Assembly (NCBI GenBank): GCA_017415485.1
Contig: JAFQGP010000080.1
Span: 1 to 51,566, forward strand
Source of the DNA: Clostridia bacterium
GTDB taxonomy: Bacteria; Bacillota; Clostridia; Oscillospirales; CAG-272
Direction of reading: 5' to 3'
DNA length: 51,566 nucleotides
The position numbers were made by a program, and so were the translations under genes. Positions 1-6,651 of the stretch are shown piece after piece; within the stretch, counting starts at the first letter, position 1; every line of letters starts with the position of its first letter. The notes below the pieces were generated by a model. It worked only from the letters and a program-made list of their open reading frames with translations. It did not search any database and was not told where the DNA came from.

Positions 1-259
1 TAATTTACCGCAGACTTCATCGTTATGGCACCGCGCTGCCCGAGGAACAACTCGGTCAGCACGAGATCCTTCGGGCACCACACGTCTGCGGACGTGCCCT
101 CAGGATGACAACGTTTTTCTTGCAGGGGGCTTCGCCCCCTGCACCCCTATTAGAAATTGCGAACACAGTTGCTTGACCATTATTGTGCAATTTGACATAT
201 TGTTTTTCCATATACAAGTTTGTCAGCAGTCTGCACCCCGCAGCCGCGGGGTGTTTCTT
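1..259. other. Gene-free left end with repeat hairpins
   Basis: No coding frame with a convincing start is visible here. The stretch holds a nested hairpin (66-106), a GC-rich hairpin (121-143) and a terminator-like hairpin (234-262), listed separately. It resembles the short extragenic repeat clusters found elsewhere in the window. Any gene to the left lies outside the window. Confidence 0.6.
66..143. repeat. Extragenic hairpin pair
   Basis: Two neighbouring inverted repeats. At 66-106 ATCCT and GGGCAC pair with GTGCCC and AGGAT around a TC/TC internal loop, with an inner ACGTC/GACGT hairpin. At 121-143 TGCAGGGGGC pairs with GCCCCCTGCA around a TTC loop. The second hairpin resembles the GCGGGGGC-TTT-GCCTCCGC hairpin at 8188-8216, which suggests one dispersed family. 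I infer an extragenic repeat rather than a gene-specific signal. Confidence 0.5.
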
Positions 260-262
260 TTA
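234..262 (+). terminator. Possible intrinsic terminator reading rightward
   Basis: CACCCCGC (234-241) pairs perfectly with GCGGGGTG (246-253) over a four-base loop and is followed on the plus strand by a T-rich run (TTTCTTTTATT). No T run follows on the minus strand, so it would serve a rightward transcript from outside the window that converges on the sialidase-like gene. Confidence 0.5.
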
Positions 263-1486
263 TTGTGACAAAAGCTCGTCAAGCGATATTCTTTTTATCA
301 GCGTACCGGGGAGAGCGGCAGAGTTTGTATGAGTTGCGATATAAAGGTAATTATCCGACAAATAGATGCAATTCCAAAGTCCGTACTCTCCGTTTTTGAT
401 ACCGAATACGTTTTCGGGCTCGGAAAAATTCTTCGCGGAAATCTTCTCGATCGGCGTTCCGTCCGAGATCATGCCGTACATCTTCGGGTTTGAAAGAGGG
501 ATCCAACTGTCGAAGTTTTCGTTTGTCTGGAAGGTAATATAAAGCTGTCCCGTCGGGAGTTCAACAACGTAGGGCGCGCCGCAGGTGCCGTTCTTGGCGC
601 GGTAAACGATCACGGGCTCCGACCACTTCACTCCATCGTCAGACCAAAGAAGCTTTATGCAAAGATCTGTACCGCCGGGAACCCAGCCTTCGATGGCGCA
701 GATATATTTCCCGTTTGAAAGCCTCTGCCATACGGGCATACCGTCGCGCGAATTGTGCTTGTCGCCGTTTGAAACTATCGTTCTGTTGGTCCATTCGCCG
801 TTTATCCATTGCAGATATTCGATATGCTGATACTTTTTTACAACGTCAAAGCTGTCGTTTGCGTAAAAACAGGTGAGCACACCGTCTATCAACCCGAAAT
901 GAGGCTCCCACACGCCGCGGGTCTTGCCGTTTTTGTCATAGTATTCGCAGACAGTGGAATGCTCTTTCCAGCTCTTTCCCCCGTCGGAACTTTGACTCAC
1001 GAGAATTTTTGTGCAGAAGACCGTTTTTTCCTTGTTTATATACCCCGTGGCTCTGTAAGCGACGAGAATAGTGCCGTCTTCAAGCTGATAAAACGCGGTA
1101 TTGGCGCAGGCAAGCTCATAGGTGCCGCTTGAATCTTTGACTATGTAATTCTTTCTGTAATCAACTCCGCGCTTCCAGGTAAGTCCCTCGTCTTCGCTTC
1201 TGAAGCAATAGCCGTCGATGCCGCAGAGCAAAGTTCCGTCCGTAAGCTTATATAACCTCGGATATGTACCTTGGGTGGTCACTCTTATGGGATCAATATT
1301 TTCAAAAGATACCGAAATAAGCTTGGGCTCCGCTTCGGTTTCGGGTGCAGATGCACTTCCTTCGGTAAGCACCGCACTTGTTTGTTCCGCAAGCGTGGTT
1401 TCGGGGACCTCAACATTTTCGTCGGCACAGCCGCAATAAAGACAACCTAAAGAAAGCAAGGATAACATAATCAATATACGCTTCAT
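260..1486 (-). CDS. Sialidase-like BNR-repeat lipoprotein
   Basis: A 408-residue predicted lipoprotein. The N-terminus is a signal peptide ending in a lipobox (LYCGC, Cys20), followed by a Thr/Glu/Ala-rich linker to about residue 55. The rest reads as a six-bladed beta-propeller of the sialidase/BNR superfamily, with three Asp-box motifs (S-x-D-x-G-x-x-W) at about 97-104, 166-173 and 281-288. Such proteins bind or cleave sialic acids or other glycans outside the cell; which substrate applies here cannot be read from the sequence. A consensus-like promoter lies at 1521-1549. The only purine-rich ribosome binding site candidate (AAAGGAA) is about 14 bases from the ATG, which is rather far. It is monocistronic. 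The arginine triad of true sialidases was not verified, so an inactive or different glycosidase is possible. Confidence 0.75.
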   Translation of the reverse strand: MKRILIMLSLLSLGCLYCGCADENVEVPETTLAEQTSAVLTEGSASAPETEAEPKLISVSFENIDPIRVTTQGTYPRLYKLTDGTLLCGIDGYCFRSEDEGLTWKRGVDYRKNYIVKDSSGTYELACANTAFYQLEDGTILVAYRATGYINKEKTVFCTKILVSQSSDGGKSWKEHSTVCEYYDKNGKTRGVWEPHFGLIDGVLTCFYANDSFDVVKKYQHIEYLQWINGEWTNRTIVSNGDKHNSRDGMPVWQRLSNGKYICAIEGWVPGGTDLCIKLLWSDDGVKWSEPVIVYRAKNGTCGAPYVVELPTGQLYITFQTNENFDSWIPLSNPKMYGMISDGTPIEKISAKNFSEPENVFGIKNGEYGLWNCIYLSDNYLYIATHTNSAALPGTLIKRISLDELLSQ

Positions 1487-1520
1487 CTATAAATGACGAT
1501 TCCTTTCAATTAGTAAACTT

Positions 1521-1549
1521 ATTGTATCACACACATCGGAAAAAGTCAA
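1521..1549 (-). promoter_or_regulatory. Sigma-A-like promoter of the sialidase-like gene
   Basis: Read on the minus strand: TTGACT, a 17-base spacer and TACAAT, about 35 bases before the ATG at 1486. Five of six bases match consensus in each hexamer. Confidence 0.7.
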
Positions 1550-1552
1550 CAT

Positions 1553-1591
1553 CAAATCAAAAATCGCCCCTCTGATAAAAGAGAGGCGATA
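1553..1591 (-). terminator. Terminator of the rubrerythrin gene
   Basis: On the minus strand an 11-bp stem (ATCGCCTCTCT with AGAGGGGCGAT, one G-U pair) is followed by TTTTTGATTT. It starts a few bases after the rubrerythrin stop codon. The one non-Watson-Crick pair is a wobble only on the minus-strand RNA, which supports that direction. Confidence 0.8.
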
Positions 1592-1594
1592 AAT

Positions 1595-2167
1595 TTATTC
1601 AGCAAATCTCGCGAAATAAGCCTTGGGGTGTCCGCAAGTGGGGCAATGCTCGGGGGCATTTTCGCTTGCAATAAGCTGACCGCAGGCAAGGCAGATCCAA
1701 GGCGTGTTTCCGTCCTCGGCGGTCTTGACGAAGGCGTTGCCGTCGGCGAGCTGCTTCTGATACTTGAGGTATCTTTCCTCGTGACGGCGCTCGATCGCGG
1801 CGACACGCTCGAATCTGCCGGCGATCTCGTCAAAGCCTTCTTCCTTTGCGGTTTCTGCAAATTCGCGGTACATCTTGTCCCATTCGAAATGCTCGCCGTT
1901 TGCGGCTACCTCGAGGTTCTTTTCGCTCTCGTCCATACCTCCGAGAAGTGTGAACCAGATCTCTGCGTGCTCGGCTTCGTTTCTTGCAGTCTCCTCAAAG
2001 ATCTGCGCGACCTTCTCGTATCCGTCCTTTCTTGCCCTGCTTGCAAACCATGTGTAGCGAAGATGCGCCTGCGACTCGCCCGAAAGCGCGGTATGGAGAT
2101 TCTCCTGTGTTTTGGTGCCCTCAAGTCTGTCTTTCAGAGGTGTAGGTGCGGGAACTGTTGCGTTCAT
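1595..2167 (-). CDS. rbr: Rubrerythrin
   Basis: A 190-residue rubrerythrin, a non-heme diiron peroxidase that protects anaerobes by reducing hydrogen peroxide with electrons from rubredoxin or NADH systems. The ferritin-like four-helix domain carries the diiron ligands: Glu31 region (SGESQAH), E64-x-x-H67 and E126-R-R-H129-E130. The C-terminal rubredoxin-like domain binds iron through C159-x-x-C162 and C175-x-x-C178-G-H. The frame stays open upstream into a repeat element, but the true start is the ATG at 2167 (MNATVPAP), preceded by AGGAGG at good spacing. That Shine-Dalgarno sits inside a perfect hairpin, described separately. The gene lies alone between a terminator and a repeat. Confidence 0.95.
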   Translation of the reverse strand: MNATVPAPTPLKDRLEGTKTQENLHTALSGESQAHLRYTWFASRARKDGYEKVAQIFEETARNEAEHAEIWFTLLGGMDESEKNLEVAANGEHFEWDKMYREFAETAKEEGFDEIAGRFERVAAIERRHEERYLKYQKQLADGNAFVKTAEDGNTPWICLACGQLIASENAPEHCPTCGHPKAYFARFAE

Positions 2168-2169
2168 AA

Positions 2170-2204
2170 TAAAAAATCCTCCTGTTTTTTGGTACAGGAG
2201 GATT
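2170..2204 (-). promoter_or_regulatory. Hairpin enclosing the rubrerythrin ribosome binding site
   Basis: On the minus strand AATCCTCCTGT (2204-2194) pairs perfectly with ACAGGAGGATT (2185-2175) across an eight-base loop, then TTTTATT leads straight into the ATG. The 3' arm contains the Shine-Dalgarno AGGAGG. The structure therefore looks like an intrinsic terminator whose descending arm doubles as the ribosome binding site. It could attenuate transcription, mask translation or both. Confidence 0.65.
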
Positions 2205-2231
2205 ATTGACGTGAACGGACAGAGATATTCA

Positions 2232-2370
2232 AGTGCAGAGTGCAGAGTTAAGAGTGCAGAGTTGTGGAAAATTTTCTCACTCCGTTCGAAAATTATTTTG
2301 ATTAAAAGACTTTTCGAGCTTGCGAGAAAAGTTACCTTAACTCTGCACTCTGCATTCTGCACTCTGAACT
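2232..2370. repeat. Heptamer-armed inverted repeat, copy A
   Basis: An imperfect palindrome of about 140 bp. The left arm is built from repeats of GCAGAGT and AGTGCAG. The right arm is the complement (AACTCTGCACTCTGC). Between them lies a core starting at 2266 (GGAAAATTTTCTCACTCCG) that recurs almost unchanged at 3007. The element ends exactly at the stop codon of the acetyltransferase gene. No coding potential is seen. Confidence 0.75.
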
Positions 2371-2954
2371 CAATTAAAATATTCACTCGCAAGTATCGAA
2401 CAATATCCAACGTCAACGTACTCGCCTCTATTGAGAAGCGATTGACGGCGGACGCCTTCGAATTTCATGCCGACCTTTTCCATCACTCGGCGTGAGACCT
2501 CGTTGCCGACAATATATCTTGCCTCGATTCGGTTGAGCTTCAGCTCGGAAAATCCAAATTCAAGCACGCGCGCGAGAGCTTCCGGAGCGACGCCTCTGCC
2601 GCGGTATTCGGGATTGATGACGTAGCCGACCTCGGCGGCATTGTTATCGTAATCAAATCGCGTAAAGCCGCAAGTTCCGATCATCTTTTCGCGGTATTCC
2701 CCATCAGCACACCAGATAAGCGCCCAATCGAAAAATTCGCCGCTCTTGTAGCACTTCCCGATAAATTCGAGATAGTCCTTCGTGTACTCTCTCGAAGGAT
2801 GCGGCTGCCAGGTGAGATAGCGCGTGACATCCGCACGGTGCGCATATTCAAACATATCGTATGAGTCTATCGGCTTCATCGCACGCAAAGTAAGCCTGCG
2901 CGTCATAAGCGTGGGGATGCGGGTGAAGACTCGTTTTACAGTTTTTTGTAACAT
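2370..2954 (-). CDS. GNAT-family N-acetyltransferase (RimJ/RimL-like)
   Basis: A 194-residue protein of the GNAT_3 / RimJ-RimL type, which transfers acetyl from acetyl-CoA to an amino group. The pattern is clear: N-terminal LTLRAMKPIDSYDM, central IGTCGFTRFD and AEVGYVINPEYRGRGVAPEAL (the acetyl-CoA-binding R/Q-x-x-G-x-G/A loop), then a C-terminal NEVSRRVMEKVGMKFEG segment. The substrate cannot be predicted; protein N-termini, spermidine or antibiotics are all possible for this family. The ATG at 2954 has AAAGGA ten bases upstream. The gene is flanked on both sides by copies of the same heptamer-armed repeat, and its last codon abuts copy A. Confidence 0.85.
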   Translation of the reverse strand: MLQKTVKRVFTRIPTLMTRRLTLRAMKPIDSYDMFEYAHRADVTRYLTWQPHPSREYTKDYLEFIGKCYKSGEFFDWALIWCADGEYREKMIGTCGFTRFDYDNNAAEVGYVINPEYRGRGVAPEALARVLEFGFSELKLNRIEARYIVGNEVSRRVMEKVGMKFEGVRRQSLLNRGEYVDVGYCSILASEYFN

Positions 2955-2977
2955 AGACGCTCGTCCTTTGGAAGCGT

Positions 2978-3110
2978 AAAGTGAAAAGTGATAAGTGTAA
3001 AGTTAAGGAAAATTTTCTCACTGCGTTCGAAAATTATTATTAATTGCTTTTTGAGCAAAGCGAAAAAAGCTTCCATAACTTTTCACTTTACACTTTACAC
3101 TTTTCACTTT
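2978..3110. repeat. Heptamer-armed inverted repeat, copy B
   Basis: Second copy, in the same orientation as copy A. The core starting at 3007 matches copy A at 31 of 32 positions. The arms have a different sequence (AAAGTGAAAAGTG type on the left, CACTTTACACTTTTCACTTT on the right) yet are again mutually complementary. It fills the gap between the DUF1385 gene (stop at 3114) and the acetyltransferase gene. Confidence 0.75.
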
Positions 3111-3113
3111 GGT

Positions 3114-4253
3114 TTACCAATTGTCGCTTCCGTCCTCGGGGATAACTTCCTTGACGGCGGCGATGGCGCACTCGATCATTGAGTCGTCGGGCTCTTTGGT
3201 GGTGATGTGCTGGAGCCATACGCCGGGGGCGGAGATTATTTTTGTAAAGAGGTTATCGTGTCTGCCCGCAAAGCGGATAAGCTCGTAGCCGATACCCATA
3301 ATAAAGGGGAGTGTGATCAGACCGATGCCGGTTCTTGCCACGATGTTGAGGATCTTATGATCTACGATTGTTGCGGGGATGAACATATTGACAACGATCG
3401 AAACAAGAAGCATAAGGATAAGGAAGGATGTACCGCATCGGGGATGGAATCTTGACTGACGGCGGACGTTTTCAACGGTGAGCTCAAGTCCCTGCTCGTA
3501 GCAGAAGATGGTCTTGTGCTCTGCACCGTGGTACATAAAGGTGCGCTTGATGTCCTTCATAAGTGTAACAGCCGCCATATATGCGACCATTATTGCGATC
3601 TTTACAACGCCCGTGATAGCCGCGCGGATGAGGTTGAACCAATAGCCCTCTCCTTCAAGTGAGGGAAACGCCCAAGTGATAAGCTCATAGATGGATTCGG
3701 GAAGGACCTTGAAAAGCAGGAGAGCAAGTCCGAGACCGAGCACAAGTGCGACGACCATAACTCCCGTCATCATACCCGAGGTATCCTTCTTCTCTTCCTT
3801 GGGGGCGGGATCGGGTTCCTTTGCGGGAGCTTCTTCCTTGACCTCTGCGGGCTTTTCCGCGGCTTCACGTTCTGCAAGCTCCTCGACGGTGATACCGAGC
3901 TTCTTTGCGCGTTTTTCGGCTTCCTTAGCCGCCTTCTTTTCAGCCTTTTCTCTTTCTTCCTCTTCGATAGCCTCGTCGAGTCCAGAAAGCTCTGCCGATC
4001 GCATCATTGCGGAATAACCGACCACCATTGAATCGATGAATCCGACAACACCGCGCACGATGGGCCATTTGAGGAAGCCCTTGCGATCTGCGCTCTTGAG
4101 ATCAGAAACCTCAACGACCATCTCGCCGTCGGGGCGTCTCACCGCCATTGCGCTCTTTTTCGGACCGCGCATCATGATGCCTTCAAGCAGAGCCTGACCG
4201 CCGATGGAAGTCTTCTTCATCGGGCAGGATGCATTTTCTTTTTTATTGCTCAT
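3114..4253 (-). CDS. DUF1385 family membrane protein (YqhQ-like)
   Basis: A 379-residue integral membrane protein of the DUF1385 family (B. subtilis YqhQ), function unknown. Family hallmarks are visible: GGQALLEGIMMRG (18-30), YHGAEHKTIFCYE (241-253) and HPRCGTSF (270-277). There are four to five hydrophobic segments (about 162-181, 208-230, 276-296, and two more toward the C-terminus). Between about residues 91 and 157 lies a long Glu/Lys/Ala-rich, probably coiled, cytoplasmic insertion. In other Firmicutes the gene often sits next to prmC and prfA; here it does not. A promoter candidate lies at 4286-4313. Confidence 0.85.
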   Translation of the reverse strand: MSNKKENASCPMKKTSIGGQALLEGIMMRGPKKSAMAVRRPDGEMVVEVSDLKSADRKGFLKWPIVRGVVGFIDSMVVGYSAMMRSAELSGLDEAIEEEEREKAEKKAAKEAEKRAKKLGITVEELAEREAAEKPAEVKEEAPAKEPDPAPKEEKKDTSGMMTGVMVVALVLGLGLALLLFKVLPESIYELITWAFPSLEGEGYWFNLIRAAITGVVKIAIMVAYMAAVTLMKDIKRTFMYHGAEHKTIFCYEQGLELTVENVRRQSRFHPRCGTSFLILMLLVSIVVNMFIPATIVDHKILNIVARTGIGLITLPFIMGIGYELIRFAGRHDNLFTKIISAPGVWLQHITTKEPDDSMIECAIAAVKEVIPEDGSDNW

Positions 4254-4285
4254 ATCATTAATTCCTTTGATTTAATTGATATTTA

Positions 4286-4313
4286 ATTATATCCCATATT
4301 TGTGAATTTGTAA
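4286..4313 (-). promoter_or_regulatory. Promoter candidate for the DUF1385 gene
   Basis: On the minus strand TTACAA, a 16-base spacer and a perfect TATAAT, about 33 bases before the start codon. The -10 box is strong and the -35 box is weaker. Confidence 0.55.
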
Positions 4314-4330
4314 TGAACACTTTATCCTAA

Positions 4331-4366
4331 TAATAAAAAAACAGAGCCGCACGGCGGCGGCTCTGC
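4331..4366 (-). terminator. Terminator of the PRPP synthetase gene
   Basis: On the minus strand CAGAGCCG pairs with CGGCTCTG and is followed by TTTTTTTATT. It lies about 25 bases after the stop codon at 4389. Confidence 0.85.
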
Positions 4367-4388
4367 AAAAGTTTATAGTAATCGGAAA

Positions 4389-5522
4389 TCAAAACTCGAT
4401 CTTAAGCTGTCCGCCAAGCTCTGCGTTGTGCTTGTCGATAAGAGCGTGGATCTTCTTGACGGGGTCGAGGATGAGGCTGATCGACTCATCGTGGTTAAGG
4501 GTATCGATGATGTAGGAAACGTACTTGCACATACTTACTTCAACGTACCAGGGCTTGTTTGCAAGCTCGGGATCGTTGTAGATGAGGTTGGTGGTGAAGA
4601 TCTTATCAATAATACCGTCCTCGTAGGCCTTATCAAATCCCTCAAGACCGTTTGTGAAAAGACCGAAGGTAGCGAAGTTGAAGATTCTCTTTGCGCCGCG
4701 CTTCTTGATCTGCTTTGCAACGTCGAAGAGAGAGTCTCCCGAGGAAATCATATCGTCAACGATGATAACGTCCTTGCCGGTGAGGTCCTGACCGAGGTAT
4801 TCGTGTGCAACGATGGGGTTCTTGCCGTTTACGATACGGGAATAGTCACGTCTCTTGTAGAACATACCAACGTCAAGTCCCGCAACCGAGGAGAAGAACA
4901 TACATCTGCCCATAGCACCCTCATCGGGAGAGATGATGATGAGCTGTTCCTTATCAAAGGAAATGTCGGGAACTGCCTTGACAAGTGCCTTTACCATCTG
5001 GTATGTAGGACGGTAGTTATCAAAGCCGATAAGCGGAACTGCGTTCTGAACGCGGTCATCGTGTGCGTCAAAGGTGATAAAGTTCTTTACACCGTAGAAT
5101 TCAAGCTCGCGAAGCATCATAGCGCAGTCAAGGGACTCGCGGTTTGTTCTCTTGTGCTGTCTGCCCTCATAGAGCATGGGCATAATGACCGAAATACGGC
5201 GCGCCTTGCCCTCGATCGCTCCGACGATTCGCTTAAGGTCCGCAAAATGCTCGTCGGGGGTCATGGGGATGTCAGCGCCTCTCATTTTATATGTGACACC
5301 GTAATTAAAGGGGTCGCAGATGATCATAATGTCAAGACCTCTGACAGACTGTTTGAGCAAACCCTTTGCCTCACCCGATCCAAAGCGGGGGCAATCAGCT
5401 TCTACAAGATAGGATTCATCGGTACCTCTGCGTTCTCTGAGATAGTTATCAACGCGGTCGGCGAAAGCCTCACATCCTCGCATGGCAATTATGCCAAGCT
5501 TACCAAATACTTCTTCCTTCAT
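4389..5522 (-). CDS. prs: Ribose-phosphate pyrophosphokinase, long form
   Basis: A 377-residue phosphoribosyl pyrophosphate synthetase, which makes PRPP from ribose 5-phosphate and ATP for nucleotide, histidine and tryptophan synthesis in the cytosol. Recognisable parts are the flexible catalytic loop (GRQHKRTNRES, 120-130), the metal/ATP region (FDAHDD, 151-156), SPDEGAMGR (198-206) and the PRPP-binding loop DVIIVDDMISSGDS (251-264). Classical Prs is about 315 residues with VDDMIDTGGT in this loop. This protein is longer at both ends and has SSGDS instead, so it belongs to a divergent clade. AAAAGGAG precedes the ATG, and a consensus-like promoter is at 5560-5588. It appears monocistronic. 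Confidence 0.88.
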   Translation of the reverse strand: MKEEVFGKLGIIAMRGCEAFADRVDNYLRERRGTDESYLVEADCPRFGSGEAKGLLKQSVRGLDIMIICDPFNYGVTYKMRGADIPMTPDEHFADLKRIVGAIEGKARRISVIMPMLYEGRQHKRTNRESLDCAMMLRELEFYGVKNFITFDAHDDRVQNAVPLIGFDNYRPTYQMVKALVKAVPDISFDKEQLIIISPDEGAMGRCMFFSSVAGLDVGMFYKRRDYSRIVNGKNPIVAHEYLGQDLTGKDVIIVDDMISSGDSLFDVAKQIKKRGAKRIFNFATFGLFTNGLEGFDKAYEDGIIDKIFTTNLIYNDPELANKPWYVEVSMCKYVSYIIDTLNHDESISLILDPVKKIHALIDKHNAELGGQLKIEF

Positions 5523-5559
5523 TTTGACTCCTTTTGTCCGAATATTTAATTGATATATT

Positions 5560-5588
5560 ATTATACCATATTATTTGCAAATGTGCAA
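5560..5588 (-). promoter_or_regulatory. Sigma-A-like promoter of prs
   Basis: On the minus strand TTGCAC, a 17-base spacer and a perfect TATAAT, about 37 bases before the prs start codon. Confidence 0.7.
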
Positions 5589-5658
5589 ATACTTTTTTCG
5601 ATTTTTTTGCAAAAAACAGAAACTTTTTTGTTTTTTCTTTATATTACTTCTATTTTCG

Positions 5659-6639
5659 TCATATCCAGCCGACGGTCTTCATCAAAAATACGCCGAGGAA
5701 TATGGTCAAAATGCACATAAGTGTCGAAAGCAGCAATATCTGCCCCGCGAGCTCGTGGTCGCTCTTCATATTCTTTGCCATAATATAGCTGCTGACAGCG
5801 GCGGGTGTGCCGAAGATTATAAAGGTGATAAGCAGCTCGTTGCCGCGGAATCCGCAAAGATATGCCGCCGCAACTCCGATTATCGGATGGAGCACGGTTT
5901 TGACGAGCGATGTCACGGTTGCAAGCGTGAGGTTACCCTTGAGAGCCGAGAAGGAGAACCCCGCGCCAAGGCTGATGAGTGCAAGCGCAGTTGTCGAATC
6001 GGAAAGGTAACCGACCGAGGTTTCGACTATTCTCGGGAGCTCCCAACCGAAGATCATAAAGGGCAAGCCAAGAACGACCGCGATGATAAGCGGATTCTTT
6101 GCTGTGTTTATCAGGATCTTTCCGATATTTATCTTCTGCTTCTCTTCTCCCTCCGCTGTGGGCATAAATACCGTAAGAACGACGACCGAGAGGACGTTAT
6201 ACATCAATATAACGAAGGGCATTGTGATGGCATAGCCCGCAAGTGCCGCGGGTGCTTCGGGAGTTCCCGCGTAGATGTTCGTGATGAATACCACGCCGAG
6301 GATCGAGGAATTCGAACGGAACATACTCTGCACCGCTGCACCGACCCTGGCGGGGTCTTTGACAATAAAGTGAGTTGTGACAGAAAACACGGTGCAGGTG
6401 ATTATCAGCATCACTACCATAAATAACGGCAGCTTCATAAGATCTCCGCCGCCCGACATATCCGCGCCCGCGACCTGCAAAAAGATCATTGAGGAAAGCG
6501 CGATGTCGAAAACATACTTGTCCGCCGCCGCGTAAAATGAATCGGGCAGGAGTTTTATCTTTTTGAGGATCATACCAAGGACGGTCAAAATCAGCACCGG
6601 CGTTACGGTATTGAGGCTCAATATAAGATTATCAAGCAT
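5659..6639 (-). CDS. AEC family transporter
   Basis: A 326-residue polytopic membrane protein of the auxin efflux carrier family, with about ten hydrophobic segments and the usual split into two five-helix halves around a charged loop (EGEEKQKINIGKILINTAKNP). Family signatures include the start (NTVTPVLILTVLGMILKK), NPLIIAVVLGLPFMIFG and the C-terminal GTPAAVSSYIMAKNM. Bacterial members move malate, other carboxylates or unknown solutes across the cytoplasmic membrane. It starts 12 bases after rhaB and is probably co-transcribed with it, so a role in moving a product or substrate linked to deoxysugar use is possible but unproven. AAGGTG precedes the ATG. No convincing terminator follows. Confidence 0.88.
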   Translation of the reverse strand: MLDNLILSLNTVTPVLILTVLGMILKKIKLLPDSFYAAADKYVFDIALSSMIFLQVAGADMSGGGDLMKLPLFMVVMLIITCTVFSVTTHFIVKDPARVGAAVQSMFRSNSSILGVVFITNIYAGTPEAPAALAGYAITMPFVILMYNVLSVVVLTVFMPTAEGEEKQKINIGKILINTAKNPLIIAVVLGLPFMIFGWELPRIVETSVGYLSDSTTALALISLGAGFSFSALKGNLTLATVTSLVKTVLHPIIGVAAAYLCGFRGNELLITFIIFGTPAAVSSYIMAKNMKSDHELAGQILLLSTLMCILTIFLGVFLMKTVGWI

Positions 6640-6651
6640 ACTCTGTTCACC

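Noticed and set aside
197..216. TTGACA near 191 as a promoter
   Set aside because: The nearest -10-like box (TATACA) is only about 14 bases away and no gene follows on that strand.
2168..2416. Extended N-terminus of rubrerythrin through the repeat element
   Set aside because: The extra 83 codons read the repeat, look nothing like the family, and a strong ribosome binding site sits at the internal ATG.
4428..5549. A 373-codon plus-strand frame antisense to prs
   Set aside because: Antisense to a gene with clear motifs, with no ribosome binding site or family resemblance.
5589..5658. A/T-rich run after the AEC gene as terminator
   Set aside because: It has runs of A and T but no stable GC-containing stem.
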